A DNA stretch of 64,000 bases from Hybos culiciformis (Eukaryota; Arthropoda; Insecta; Diptera; Hybotidae): the NCBI GenBank assembly GCA_964007475.1, contig OZ023274.1, positions 10,875,376 to 10,939,375 on the forward strand, read 5' to 3'. Positions within the stretch are counted from its first letter, which is position 1, and each line of letters begins with the position of its first letter. Of the stretch, positions 26,701-39,257 are shown in pieces. The position numbers and the translations under genes were made by a program. The notes under the pieces are model-generated. The model saw only the letters and a list, made by a program, of their open reading frames with translations. It was not told where the DNA came from and searched no databases.

Positions 26701-29700
26701 ATAATAATTCTTTTTAAGGATTTCCAAAGTGCATTTAAAGTGCTTAAAATTGAAAATTTTAATCACCCTCTTTTGGATAATGTTTTACGAAATTTTTAAG
26801 TTTATATTTTAAATGAAAATTTTTATTTGTATCGGCAATTATATCAATAATAAATGTTTGACGTTATAAATTGTTTGTCGTCAACACGTTAAAAAAAAAT
26901 ACAAAATATATCACTTGAAGAACATATTAATATCTTTTAGTTTTCGTGAGCATACTCTGGCTCATTCAATTCTCTTAAATTTGACATTGCATGCAACTAT
27001 AAAAAATTCTGTAATTGTAATCCACATACCGAACCGGAAAAACCGTAAAAGTTACTCAAACTGAAAATGATCTGTAGTCTATTTTAAAAACTTTCGAAGA
27101 AGATTATATATATACAGGGATTCTAACTATATTGCTCAATTCCTTCTTGACTTACAATTACCGTACTAATAAAAATTTAGAAAAAAAAAATACAAAAATA
27201 AAACAACGATTAATTTTAACTAAATCAGGTAATCAAATAGCCATTTAATAGTTCTAATAAAAAAAAAATGAAATTATTTATTTTAGATATACATAAATCA
27301 TCCCCTTATTAATAGAATTCACAAATAAATGAATCTAATAATTTGCAACAAATACCTTATTTTTAGTTATTTATAATAAAAATAACTCAATAGGATGGCA
27401 AGCTGTGTGGGATTACAGGAGAAATCCCCTTTGTAATGAAAATAATTCCAATGCTTCAGAATATAGAATGAAAATGCAAAAAAAAATATTTTTTTTTGAA
27501 ATAGAATTAGAACATATGTAATTGCAAATAGTGAAATAAATTTTCCCAAACCTCAAATTGCGAAAAATATAACTTGCCCTCTTACTTTTCAAGAATAATT
27601 TTCTGATAGAAATACTATGAATCGGATATGTCTATTTTGTAAGAAAAAATTGAGGAAAATCTAACATTTAATTTTGTTTGGTAGGCATATTGTATTCCTG
27701 CAATTTTTTTCATACATTTTTTTGTTAAATCTTTGGAAAAATGTAACATAAGTAAAGGAAAATTTGGAACAGGTACTTTTAATAATACAAAGCATATTTT
27801 GAAAGTATTCTGAATTAAGATTCGATGGTAACAAAAATCATGGGAAATCCTATATTCCATTTTGATGAGATTCAATAAATGTGGAATTCTATTTTCATTC
27901 TAATGGAAATGAAAATATGATCTAAGCTGATTTCTCTACGATCGAATCAAAGTTCATAATACCATTTAGGTTATCACAATTTAATAATCTGATGAGTTTG
28001 AAAGTTTGAAAAGCGTTGAAATTTTTAATTTTTCTAATTGAAGTTGATTTTCGGGAAAAAAAGAATGCTTATTCTTCTCAAGACGCAAAATTTCTTCAGC
28101 AACCTTCCACTTTCTATTAAAATTTCCATAGTATATATACAATAAGAATTAGATTTTTCTGTCAAATAGAAAAAAAAAATTATATTATCATATGTGTTCA
28201 AATTATGAAATGGCTACATAATAATGTAGTTTCTGCTCGGTCAGGGTATCCAACATCTTTATATTACGATTAATTTTGCACCAGATTTCATAATACGTGT
28301 ACATTGCTTTGAAATATATAATTAGAAATGTTCATTATTTAGGACAAAATACAATTTTTCCAAGATATTATAAACATACATATTCAAAATTGAATACTCT
28401 GTAAAAAATGTTGAAATTTCTATTTAGATTGAGATGTATATTTTATCTCCCCCTTTAATAATTTTTTGACAATATAAGTAAATGAAAAGGATCAGTGCAT
28501 CCAGTTAGAAAATAACAACGGATTTTGATTAAAGTCTCATCATTCCGATATGATGATTTAGATTTTTATTTTATTTTTAGAATGCTTTTATATTATCTGA
28601 TGTTTGTTTTTTTAATAAATGCTCTTTTGAACCCTTGAAAAAATAAATAAATAACAGCAGTAGAGTATTTTTTTAAGCATAAAAACAGTAAATAAATGAT
28701 TAAAAAAAATATTATTGCACATCACTGCATTTTGATACCAAAAATATAAATAATGAAACAGTTTATTTTCTTATTTCTGATTTAGAAAGTTTCGAAATGC
28801 TTTCAACTTGCTACTGGTTGAATATAAAAATTTTTCTGATGATTGTAAAGTTTGAATAATGATACAACATACCAAACGTTATTGACTTGTTCTTAGAAAA
28901 GATTAATGTTAAAAAGTATGTTCTTAAGTAGTATCTTAAATTCTCGGCTTTCCTGTACGGAAAAAGGGCTGGTTAGAACTAATTTTAATTATTTTTTGTT
29001 ATTTTGAATTTATATACTACCCCAGAAATTTTAGGACTTTGTTAGTTTTTTTAGGATATAGACAAGCGAGGCCGCTCTGATTGATGATGGTTCACAATAA
29101 GAATCACTTATTTTATTTTTTGCTAAAATATCTGCCCAAATCCTCTTTTTTTGTAATAATCAAGTTTATGTTAATGTACAGTCTTTAATGTAGGCCCTTA
29201 ATGAAAAATATTTTAAATAATTTCTTGCATCAAGTAATCATTTTATTTTTCATTTTGGTATGACTAAATCCGCACTATGCATATAGAATTAATTTTATTA
29301 AAAATTTTTTTTCGTTATCAGATATTGTAAATAAATTGAACTGATTAAATTTACAATTTAAATTGATTGCGGTTTGTTTCTCCAACTTGTACAGATTGCC
29401 TTTCATAATCTATAAAATTCTTTCCAAGAGATTAATTGAATATTAATAAATTGAGTAGGTATTATAAAATATACAATTTGTACTATGCACAATTGTACAT
29501 ATTTTATTCATTATGTGAAAGCTTTTCTTCATACCATGAATGATATTAATTTTTATTTCTATATTAAGAGCATTGTAATCAATCAAAATAATAAATCCTT
29601 TAAATAGAATGGTAATTACACTATTATTTTTGCTTCAAAATTTATTAAAGAAGATTATTATTGAAGTTTTAAAGATATTTTTGTTCATTATGAAAGAAAT

Positions 29701-32700
29701 TTATTAAAAACACGAAAATCCAGAAATAAATTGGTTCACTTCAATGATTAAGATATGTGTCCTTGTTGAAGGTCTTAATATATAAAAACGACTTGTTCAA
29801 ATATAGTTTCGCTCTGATTTTAGAAGTTCATGAAAGCCTGAAACTTACGAAAAAAATAATAATAAAAAGCACATATTTGCTATCAGCTTATGGACCAATA
29901 TCCTATCAAGAGTTTGGGTTAATTTAAGCATAAGAGTTGTAATTTTAAGAAAAAACCTAAATAAATTGTTAAGAGTAGAAATCACAACAGTAAATATCAA
30001 AAAACTTTGAAAATCATATACATATAAGTTAATTCGAACAACTTATAATTCTATTTAATTTTTGTTATCTTCCACTTAGCTTTCCAAAACAGTATAAAAA
30101 AATAGAAACAGTAAATAATTTATTTCAATAGTTCTTAATAGATGGTACTCAGTTCTTTGGTCACGTGTTGAAGATTAAATTAAATGTGAACCCTCTCTAA
30201 AAAGAATAAATTGAAAAGCTTCTTTTTTTATTTAAGGAACATTGAATAGGGTGTAATTGCATCATTGCTAAAGAATTCAAATATTTATAACTTTTATATT
30301 TCAGAGTGATATTTTTTCACAATTTTATTGAATTTCTGACAATTCTTTTAGTTTCTAGATTTCCTTTTTAAATAAGTGAAAGATTTGTTTTCTAGACATA
30401 AAAATATAATAGTTTTCACTATATTATGATTATACAAACCATTCATTCAAGTTTTTTTGAAGTTGTGAAGAAATTTTTGTCAATGTGGTGTGTAAATCTT
30501 CAATGTAGCATTGAACGTAGTGAACTTAGTCATGATTTTCAATTCAATATTATTACATTGACAAATATTAAACGGAATTATGAATAAATCTAATGTATCT
30601 ATATCTATTCTAAAAATAATTTATATAATATGATTAAATTATTACTCGAGATTGGTTTGAATAAAAAATTTTTATCAATTTTTATTTGCTTTAATTTTTA
30701 AAAGTCTCCATAGATAATGCTTATCTTATAAACTTAATATAATATTAAATTTTTATAACTCATTCATAAGATAAAATAAATACTTAAATTATTGAACGAC
30801 TAAATCTTGAATTTAATTTTTTATTTGTTAACAGCGCATATGATTGATGCTTTCAGAACTTTATCATTTGCAATTAACTATACAAAAATTAGTTAAATTG
30901 CAAAATATAAAAGTTACCAAAATAAAATATGTATATCTCTTTTTCAGTCAATATTATTGGTAATATTTTTTTAAAAATTTATGTGTTTTTCCTTGGAGTA
31001 TTTGAATTAATTTTAATAATATACTTATTTTATGTATAAAGTCGTGATTGATTATTTGCTACTTCTTGGGTGTTAAAAATACAAATATTTATATTTTAGT
31101 AGAAACAGAATTAAAAAAAAAAAAGGAATATATATTTACCTACTATTATGCCAAAGACATAATCATAACACACAGGATATACGATAAAGGGAAAGGATAT
31201 TAAAAAAAACCAGAGATTGTGGTATAAAATTACATTATGTGTTCTTTTAATAAAAATTGAATAGAAAATTTTCTTTTTTTCCAAAAGTTTTTTTTGTTTA
31301 CCCTTTGTCAAAATATTGGCAGAGTAATTTTTTTTTCTGAATTTTGTTTACAAAAAATTTTGGTATAAATACCACTCGGTATAGATTCTACAAATTATTA
31401 AATATTGTTTATTTTAATTTATTTTTGGTAAAATTTTAAACTATATGTTTGTTAAATTAAAAAAAAATTTTTATAATATGTACGTAGGTATAAAAAATTA
31501 CAAAAATCTAACATAAGCACTACCTAATTCGAGACATTCAATCGTTATATTTCGAACTTGAATAAAAAATCATAACAAATAAACAGGTGAGATGCTGATG
31601 AAAAATTTAATTTTCCCAATAAAATTAAAAAAAAAAAAAAAACAAATTACAGGACTTTACAAAATTTATTTATTTTTTTTTCTTTCAAAATTTTCAAAAT
31701 AATTTAATTTGAAATTCAATGGACTGTAAAATGGTATCCTCACAATATTGTTATCTACTTCGATGCACATTTTAGATTGTTTGTCTTTTGAATTTAAAAC
31801 CCATCCTTTTCAACATTATAAAAAAAAAGCACGTGTATAAAAAATAAAAACCTGAAATTCAATAAAAATTATGTCACCACATAAATAAAAGGGTGATTTC
31901 TATTCAAAGTTGATTCTTGATTTTGATAACAGAGATTGCAATATGTATAATTTATTTTTGGTACTGACACTTTTATGATAAATTCTTTCAATAATTCTCG
32001 AAGAAAATATGTTCCATTTGAGGGTTGTTTTTATGTAAAAATTTTACAGATTTTATCTGTTATAAAAACATATGAAGATTTGCATAAATTTTATTAATTT
32101 TAATCGGGAAATTGAACGTATGGAATTTATTTTGATCTAATTTCAACTGCAATGTTATCTTATGAGTGAAATTAAATTTTATACAAAAACAAAGAAAATA
32201 ATAAATTAGTTCAGATTATGAGTTATTAAGGACATAGCGCAACGCAGTATGAAGAGTAAAAAATTGTAGATATTTGGTCAAAAATAAGCATCATTATCAA
32301 TACACGACTCTTGACTGAGTCAACAAACAAAAGAAAACTGTGTACAGAGTTTTTCGCTCAAAAAAGTAATCAAATCTAAGTCAGTAGTATGAATTAATCA
32401 GAAGTGTGTTAAATTTATGTTTTTTTAATTTCTGGAAGTATATTTAAGAATTTTTTATAATGTTATAGCTCAAATAAATTTTTTGTCACAATTTATCTTC
32501 ATGTAAAATAGTAATATAAATCGTAATATAATAAATTTGAAAATTTATTCATTTATTCTAATGGGAATTGTAGAATATCAAAACCGATTTATATATAGAT
32601 TTATATTTCACAAAAGATTCTAAGTCGAAGTGATTATCTAAATTCTGATGTGAAAGAGGAATACATAAACATAAGATGAATTATATAGCTTAAAACTTAC

Positions 32701-35700
32701 CAGTTTTTACTTGATATTTTAAAGTCGTAGCACAATCTTCAATTAATTGTTGTAATGTCACAGCACGTTCAGGTACATCCAAATCTAACAAGCGTTTCAT
32801 ATCTTCTGGATGATGAAATTCTAAAACTTTTTCATTTCGATCATTTATAGCCTTAACATAATCCAATAAAATATCAATTACTTTTTGAAGGAACTCTCGA
32901 GTTTCTGTTCCAGCTGAAATCGTTGTAGGCAATAAATCTGTAAAAAACCAAAACATTGTCGTGTTCTATATTTTTTCGAATAGAAAAATGTATTATTTAA
33001 CTATAATTAAATTTAATCCAGTGTCAGAAGAATTTTATCGAGAAAAGCTGAAAAATAAAAGTTCGAAATTTCTATCAATACTTGTGAGGAAGGATGTTTT
33101 TTAAAAAACGGATTGGTTCTAAATAAGTGTAATATAATATATTTATTCCAAATTAAAGATTGCCTTAATATTGTTATATTGTCAAATATTTATGTGTTGA
33201 AAAAACCGCGAACGAACATAACAGACTTCTATATTGCAATCAATTACTTAATTTTTTTTTTCTTAAAGATATTTATTTTTTCTACCGCAGAATCAATTTT
33301 TATTACTAAAGAAAACCATAAATTAGCATTATGTTATAAAATTTATATCTAGATTTTTTTTTGTATAATATTAGGATTTTGAGCCTTTTTTAATGACATA
33401 AAAAGAACATAAGGATATAATATTTTTTTGATAACAAAAAATTGTACAAAAAAAAAGAATAAAGAAAAACTTAAGAAAATCAATTTTCCATTTATTTAGA
33501 AGGATTATTGATGATAGACTTTTACCCTCATTCAACATAAAAATAACTCAAATTGATATGAATGAATATTGAATATAAGAACAGAGGATTAGGCGATAAA
33601 GAAATGATGAGATGAGAGAATTTTTTAGCACTTCTAGGAAGATGTGTATTTATTATAGATTTTCTGTCGCATCAATGAAAGAAATAAATTTTTAAATTTT
33701 TTTTATTCTTAAATTTTTCCGATAATGTTTTTCTCTAATAAAATATTCGAAGAGAAATGGAAAAACTATTATATTGAAAAAAACACAATGACTTTAAGCC
33801 CATGTTGCCCTATTAGGCTTTCATTTGAGTTCCGCTTTTATATAATTGCCCGAAAAGGTCATTCTCATTTCCGTTCCATTGAATACAGAATTGCATTTTT
33901 ATTGAATTTCAATAAAATATACAATTTGAGAATATGAATTTTTGTGCAATTTTAAAATTGAAACAGAAAACGTAATAGGGGCACTGATTGTTGTATGTAA
34001 TACATATTCAATCATTATTATTAAAGCTCACGGATGAATTTATTACCTTCTCAAAGCTTATCACAATTTTTACGCATTATTCTTTTAAGTCAGATTTGTA
34101 AATAAAAGTGAATAAATAGATAGATTTGTTTTAGAAGGACTTCATGACTAAAATTTATTGTTGATGGCGTGTTTATTCACAGTACAAAATTTTATATTTA
34201 TTTATATATATCAACATCAAAAAGATATAACAACCAGATGAAATTGAAATATGATTGTTATATATTTTTTTAATGTCCTTTGCAGAAAATTCAACGTGAT
34301 AAATTACTTTTTTTTCAAATGAATACAAGAAATTGCACACACATTTATGAAACGAGTGTTCTTAAAATTACATAAAACTAAACTGTAATCCGAATTAAAT
34401 CTAACCACCAGCAACACATTTTACATTAAATTTGTTATAACATATTTCAATGAAAAAATTCCTGTGAGATGAAATGAAAAAGTTCTTTCAATTTTGAATA
34501 AGTATTCTCAGTTTAATTTAACTTTTTGAGAGCAAGGGTAAAATAGGTTTTTAGATATGAGAAAGCAATTATTTTTGTGCTATTATTAAATAACACCGTC
34601 AAATAATGTGTGTCTAATTTTCCGTAAGACTGAATTTAGGAAATTTGTAGAACTTATTGGTATTTTGTTGGGTTTCGAAAAATTAGACCATTAGAACATA
34701 GGACACTTGTGTATATTTTCTTTTGGCATCGTTTCACACAAAGTAAGATCAGTTCGAATTTTGAAGGTATTATTAAAACCCATTTTTCATTTTCCCTTTA
34801 TCTTAAGAATATTGCTTCGTAACATATATCAAATTTTTTTTTAGTTTTGAGACTATTTTTATTACTACTTATCTTTAAAATTTCTTGAAATCGCTCCAAG
34901 AGCCTTTTTCCGTGTATGTTTGTTGTAAATAACTATAACGTCGAATTTTTTGTATAGAATAAAAATTTTACGATAACAATATCGTTTTCACAGAACTATA
35001 ATATGTTTTGTTCCCACATTTGAAGAATTAATAACTTTTACCCACAGACTTTTCCATTTATAGGATTCTATCTACATTCATAATTTTTCTTCACAATAAT
35101 TGGGCTATTTTATTTTTATAAAAATAACATTAAAGAAAATAATTAGATTAACATCTTGTAAAAATATCTGTAGGATAAATTTAATTTTAAGAAGAAAAAA
35201 AAATTGAAAAGATAAGAACTAAAAGTTTGTTTTTGAAGAATTATAAAAAGATAGAAGTCTTGTCTTAAAGAAAATTTATAAGCTTTCTTTGTTAAATTTA
35301 GATTTCTTTTGAGCAATAACAATTAAAATAAATTATATGTATATTTTTCTAAAATGTAATAAAAAAGGATTTTAGCATAAGTTTTTTATCCTTAATTTTA
35401 TGAATATGGGTTGGCCAACAATAAATTTTCTAAAGCAATGAAATTATAAAATCTTTATTTTTCAAGATTTTAGAAGCTAAAATTTAATTTGAATAAAGAA
35501 ACATACAAAAAAAACAATTAGATACACTTCACAGATGTGCTGAATGTAAATAATAATAATTATTTTCTTCTTTCATTTATTAAAGTTTGAAAGAATTTTG
35601 AAAATTAGTGTATGTACCATTGGCGGTATAAAAAAAAATGTTCCCCCTTTAACTTCTTTAACAAAAAATCACTTGGGGTCGATGTTTCTGTTTTCTGTGT

Positions 35701-36584
35701 ATTAAATAAAAGCCAGTCACGTGCAGTGTAGTTTACAGAAAAAAAAAATTTAATAATTGCATCATTTTTAAAGTTATAACTTTTAGTGATTTATTTACAC
35801 TTAGACTTTTTTTTAGAAATAAATGTTTAAAGCTTACTAGTGTTTAGTTAATTTTTTTTAATTACTTTTTTTTTTAAGTAGATATATGATTTTTCGACAG
35901 ATTATCTATAGTTTTAAAAGACGCTAGCCACTTTTCTCAAAATCATCGTGTGTGGCACATTCTTTTAAGTTTAGTAATTAAATTTCTATTATAGTTTGCA
36001 ATGATTTCTTTAAATAAGAATCATTGACAACTATTTTCACATATATAATCTGTTTCTTTTTTACAAGTCAAAAGAGGAGAAAACGAAATAAATCTCCTGA
36101 AAATAGAAAGATAATAAAAATATCTTATGGTACTTTGGTTTCCTTAGTCGGTTCTATTCAAACAGTTCAAATTACTACTGTATAATACTTAGAACATATA
36201 GGTATCTCTATCTATATATTTGCTTTAAAAATTTTACATTTAATTCTTCATTGTCTAACTTACATAAGTAAGTCAATTAATTGTAACCTACTTTTTAGCT
36301 TTCATGTAATTGTTCAAGAATATTAGATATGGGTACTTACTTTTTGATGAGAATATTTAATGCAATTCTTATGTGCAGACGAACCTTTTGGAAAATTTTA
36401 CACAACAAAAGGCTCGTCTGCACATAAAACTGCAATTAAAGAATAATATCGATAATATTTCATAAATATTTATTGCGTTTTTTTTTTGTTTTTAATATTT
36501 ATTTTTATATGAAAAATACTTACCATATGCCGTCAATCTTCCGGTTCGATCGGACAGTTTATAATGATTTGGGTTGATCGACAT
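17574..36584 (-). CDS. Gad1: Glutamate decarboxylase (Gad1), 7 coding exons, 510 aa
   Basis: PLP-dependent enzyme converting glutamate to GABA and CO2, the main route to GABA in insect neurons; cytosolic. Coding exons in transcript order: 36584-36524, 32937-32701, 24976-24408, 24342-24275, 21634-21556, 18394-18050, 17747-17574. They sum to 1,533 nt with every junction GT-AG and in phase, giving 510 aa, the length I know for Drosophila Gad1. Key residues: substrate-loop region HPHFFNQL from 101, PLP-stacking H207 in CHYSVK, PLP-nitrogen D289 in VDAAWGG, Schiff-base K322 in WNPHK, catalytic-loop Y359 in YDISYDTGD, and substrate-binding R483 in NFFRS. No break or missing catalytic residue. The start MSINPNHYKL is preceded by an in-register splice acceptor, implying an upstream non-coding exon. 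Introns reach 7.7 kb. Confidence 0.97.
17748..18049 (-). other. Gad1: Gad1 intron 6
   Basis: 302 bp of A/T-rich DNA with nothing else seen. Confidence 0.9.
18050..18394 (-). CDS. Gad1: Gad1 coding exon 6 (residues 339-453)
   Basis: It encodes LLISCNQMSAEYLF, the flexible catalytic loop with Y359 (YDISYDTGDK), CGRHNDIFKLWLQW, then ECVNVSFWYIPKRLRG. The conserved loop Tyr protonates the reaction intermediate; in mammals GAD67 and GAD65 behave differently through this loop. Donor GTAATC. Confidence 0.97.
18395..21555 (-). other. Gad1: Gad1 intron 5
   Basis: 3.16 kb, A/T-rich; no gene, transposon end or array that I can support. Confidence 0.88.
21556..21634 (-). CDS. Gad1: Gad1 coding exon 5 (residues 312-338)
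   Basis: Short exon with the PLP-binding lysine: SDSVTWNPHKLMGALLQC, where K322 forms the Schiff base, then STIHFKED. It completes the split Arg codon from exon 4. Donor GTAAGT. Confidence 0.97.
21635..24274 (-). other. Gad1: Gad1 intron 4
   Basis: 2.64 kb, A/T-rich. A (TA)n run lies at about 22315-22331. No exon noticed. Confidence 0.88.
24275..24342 (-). CDS. Gad1: Gad1 coding exon 4 (residues 290-312)
   Basis: 68-nt exon encoding AAWGGGLLFSRKYRPSRLAGIE plus two bases of Arg. It follows directly on PLP-contacting D289. Donor GTATTT is weak, but it is the only choice that keeps the frame. Confidence 0.95.
24343..24407 (-). other. Gad1: Gad1 intron 3 (65 bp)
   Basis: A minimal intron between GTTAGT and TTTTACAG, in sharp contrast to its multi-kilobase neighbours. 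It is not translated: reading through replaces the conserved VDAAWGG with a stop-containing frame. Confidence 0.95.
24408..24976 (-). CDS. Gad1: Gad1 coding exon 3 (residues 100-289)
   Basis: Largest exon (569 nt) and most of the PLP domain: HPHFFNQLSCGLDLVSMAGE, APVFILMENVVL, IIGWNGGDSILAPGGSVSN, CHYSVKSC with H207, MVPSDDCGKM, NATAGTTVLGSFD and HNCWMHVD ending at D289. Open frames on the opposite strand here are shadows. Confidence 0.97.
24977..32700 (-). other. Gad1: Gad1 intron 2 (7.7 kb)
   Basis: A/T-rich throughout with short A and T runs. Open frames such as 25727-26041 show K/I/F/N-rich chance translation. I found no transposase, tandem array or RNA gene here. Confidence 0.85.
32701..32937 (-). 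CDS. Gad1: Gad1 coding exon 2 (residues 21-100)
   Basis: N-terminal domain: DLLPTTISAGTETREFLQKV, DYVKAINDRNEKVLEFHHPE, RLLDLDVPERAVTLQQLIED, YQVKTG. It closes with the first base of Gly100, completed in exon 3. Donor GTAAGT, acceptor TTTACAG. Confidence 0.97.
32938..36523 (-). other. Gad1: Gad1 intron 1 (3.6 kb)
   Basis: A/T-rich. It contains the hairpin at 36356-36440, only 84 nt after the donor; otherwise nothing supportable. Confidence 0.88.
36356..36440 (-). ncRNA. Candidate intronic hairpin RNA (pre-miRNA-like)
   Basis: Arms 36356-36390 and 36406-36440 pair around a 15-nt loop. On the plus strand the stem shows A-C mismatches at 36383/36413 and 36368/36428. On the minus strand, which is the Gad1 transcript strand, both become G-U wobbles, so 36367-36390 pairs with 36406-36429 without interruption (24 bp). 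Outer bases pair with small bulges. Size and shape fit a miRNA precursor. I do not recognise the arm sequences (core ATGTGCAGACGA). A young inverted-repeat transposon remnant is the main alternative. Confidence 0.4.
36524..36584 (-). CDS. Gad1: Gad1 coding exon 1 (residues 1-20)
   Basis: It begins ATG TCG ATC AAC and encodes MSINPNHYKLSDRTGRLTAY plus one base, before GTAAGT. Eight bases of 5' UTR precede it after the acceptor. The divergent N terminus is usual for the family; the start is the only Met in this exon. Confidence 0.92.
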
Positions 36585-36592
36585 TTTCTCCT
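36585..36592 (-). other. Gad1: Gad1 5' UTR remnant after a splice acceptor
   Basis: On the minus strand a T-rich tract ending TATTTTAG lies 8 nt before the start codon, so the first coding exon is probably internal. The non-coding first exon and promoter should lie further up (above 36.6 kb), but I cannot place them. Confidence 0.55.
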
Positions 36593-37193
36593 CTAAAATA
36601 CAAAAAAAAAAAAAGAAATCCTAATTAATTAAAATTAATCTTACTTAAAGGTGTAGTTAAATTTTATGTAAATGATTTTGAAATAATGTTCTTCTAAATT
36701 CCAAACGAATGAAAAATGTATTCATAATTTTGAAGGATAAATATATACTATACAAACAGATAGCAGGAGGACCATCAGTAAAATTTTTAAGATTAAGCGG
36801 ACTGAAGAAATCATTCGTTATGTTGTTTTCATTGCAAATGTCTTTAAAAAAACAGATTCATTATGTTTATAAAATTAAACATTTTATTTTATGTTTGATT
36901 TAACTTTTAATATATATCTCACATAAAATTATTAATTCAAAATACATATGTATAAGTATAATATAAATCACATTTATATTATTAAATACTATTTATAGTC
37001 CTTTAAATTATTTTTTTAAATTAGTTAGCAAGTGTTATAATTTTATTAAAGTTCAGTATTAAAACTAAAATAAAGTCTTTTATTAATAATACTAACACAA
37101 CACTACAATTGTTATAGGGTAAATACAGGACAGATGCCGCGTCTGTATAGATGCCGCTCCTTTTTAAAATTGTATTTCAAGTATATATATATA
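36593..37193. other. Gad1 upstream DNA / probable 5' UTR intron
   Basis: A/T-rich. At 37110-37165 there is a GC-richer spot with AGATGCCGC occurring twice (about 37133 and 37151) and ACAGA/TCTGT flanking the first, which may be a remnant of a mobile-element end. Confidence 0.5.
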
Positions 37194-37248
37194 ATATATA
37201 TCAGGGGTGTCCATAACGTCGATCGCGATCTACCGGTCGATCGCGTAA

Positions 37249-37404
37249 TGATTTTAGGTTGATCGCCAATAATTATTTATATTTCAGATATTTATTTCTT
37301 TCAAATTGCCATTTTCAATTTCAAGATGATTTTGGGTTGATCGCCAATAATTATTTATATTTCAGATATTTATTTCTTTCAAATTGCCATTTTCAATTTC
37401 AAGA
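37249..37404 (+). repeat. 78-bp direct duplication inside the hAT element
   Basis: Two head-to-tail copies of a 78-bp segment (each with TTGATCGCCAATAATT, at 37259 and 37337) differ by one base. 78 is a multiple of three, so the open frame runs through both (26 residues repeated). This is probably an abortive-repair or slippage product after the element decayed. Confidence 0.92.
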
Positions 37405-37492
37405 ATCAAAAAAATTATCTAATTTTCCAAACATGTTGGCGCAATTAAAAAGTTCTGCTTCTACTAATTATGTTGAAAATAAATATATCAAA

Positions 37493-37930
37493 TAAACTAA
37501 GAACGTTGTTGAAGAATTTGTGTAACCGTTTCGAAGATTTTAAAAAACTTGATAATGTAGTTTTATTTATGAGTTTTCCATTTGAATGCAATATTAAAGC
37601 AGAAACAATTGCAGAAAACCTTTCAAACATTACACTTGAAGCAGAAATTATTACTTTACAAAATGATATTTATATTAAAGCAAGAGCTTTCGAAGATTAA
37701 TTCTGGAAATATTTAGCAGAAGATAAATATCCTAATCTAAAAAAATTTGCTGAAGATTACACGCCTGTTTTGGTTCGACATATTTGTGTGAATCAGCATT
37801 TTCACAAATGAAAATAATAAAGTCGAAGTACCGAACTAATTTAACAGACGAACTCTTAGAATTTTAATCCCTAAATATTGCCGTCTCCTCTAACTCCTAC
37901 TTTTAGAAAAAGTAGATCGCAGAAAATTTT
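37493..37930 (+). pseudogene. hAT transposase C-terminal remnant
   Basis: Reads FEDFKKLDNVVLFMSFPFEC, AENLSNITLEAEIITLQNDI, then a stop (TAA, 37698-37700), FWKYLAEDKYPNL, a frame change near 37770, and the family hallmark STYLCESAFSQMKIIKSKYR followed by NLTDELLE and another stop. The last part is the hAT dimerisation region as known from GTF2IRD2-like transposases. With at least two stops and a frameshift it cannot make an active enzyme. Confidence 0.85.
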
Positions 37931-38087
37931 TACTGCGCGAAGTAGAGCTTATAGAAAAATCAGTTAACACCCCTGATATATATGCATGTTCAATCTTTCT
38001 CTTTGGAGCAGTGAATAAGGTAATATAACACTCCGAAAAGAATCTAATTGAACATTTCCGAACACCCAAAACAATTTTTTTTCTTTT

Positions 38088-38150
38088 AAGTCGGTGGTGA
38101 AAAACGTTATTTTTGAAAAGTCTTTTTTTATATATTTATTTAGGTTAGGA
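38088..38150. repeat. Dispersed repeat fragment, copy A
   Basis: GTCGGTGGTGAAAAACGTTATTTTTG followed by a T run matches 51923 onward (GTCGGTGGTAAAAAACATTATTTTTA) over about 45 bp. I can see only these two copies. Confidence 0.5.
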
Positions 38151-39257
38151 TTTCTGTATAAAAAACTTCACTTTTCGGACTATTTTATTAATATTTAAAA
38201 AAAAATTAAAACTACATTAATTAATTTTTCTACCAAATTTATAGGAAGTTTATTATTATGTTATTGTAATTAGTTGAGAGAACCCAGAGAATATAAGTTT
38301 TATTTGTTGCCAGAAATTTGCATTCAAAATATTATATATTATGTGACTTAAATGGTGGTATTTAGTAATAAACATATACATGAAAATCTTTTTTTTTAAA
38401 ACACCTGTTGTCACCGCAATGTTGCTGGTTTCGATTAATATTGCTGAGAGTGAGAACCGTCTCAATGTTGTATAGTATACAGTTTAAATCACTAATTATG
38501 CAATGTAAATTACAAATTATGTAATTAAAGAAATTAAAAATTTTAAACTAATTTTAGTTTTTAACTTGGTATTTAGTATTTAGTACTTGGTATTTGGTAT
38601 AACTTAGTATTTATAACTTGGTACCTAAACATAATTATTATATTTTCCAGTTTAATGATTTTCACACTTCTATGATTTAATTTTGAAGTTATATCGAAAA
38701 TGATTCTATAATAATTGATCGATCGGGAAATAAGAAATTTACAGTTCCCAACATCAATAAATAATAAAACAATGAAAATATTCGATACATTAAAGATCAA
38801 TAAAACGCAAACTAGGTATGTATTTTTAAATTTTCTAAACAAAGATATTAAATCTATGACATTAAATCGTTTAAAAACAAAATATTTAAATAGCTATTTA
38901 ACTACAAATTTTTAAAGAATAGTATAAAATAGTTTTCTAATGTCTCAACTAATGTCTAAAAAAATAGGTTTCCGAGTTATATGAATTATATAGTATTAAA
39001 ATTAAATTAACAATCTTATTAGTTCTTCAGATTTGTTTAAAGAATAAAATTTATAATGATCATATAAAAAAAATTAAAAATTAAAACAATTAAATTTTCG
39101 ATCAAACCTTTTTATATTTAAAAAGTTATTGGCGAAAAAAGGTTTTTTCGTTTTAATTTTCCTCGGAGGTCTAAAGCGTGCTTAAGAAGGTAATTCGTAA
39201 TGAGTTAGTTGATCAAGCTCGAAATTATATTAAAAATATGAAAATTTAGAAAAAAAT

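Larger units (their letters stand above)
37202..37975 (+). mobile_element. Decayed hAT transposon (GTF2IRD2/ZBED-like) with 8-bp TSD
   Basis: The 774-bp element starts CAGGGGTGTCC and ends AACACCCCTG, short inverted termini of hAT type, flanked on both sides by ATATATAT (37194-37201 and 37976-37983), the 8-bp duplication hAT insertion makes. Subterminal CGATCGCG occurs twice near the left end. The interior keeps only the C-terminal part of a transposase. A 78-bp direct duplication (about 37249-37326 and 37327-37404) is present inside. The TSD lies in TA-rich sequence, so it is weaker evidence than a mixed sequence would be. Confidence 0.9.
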
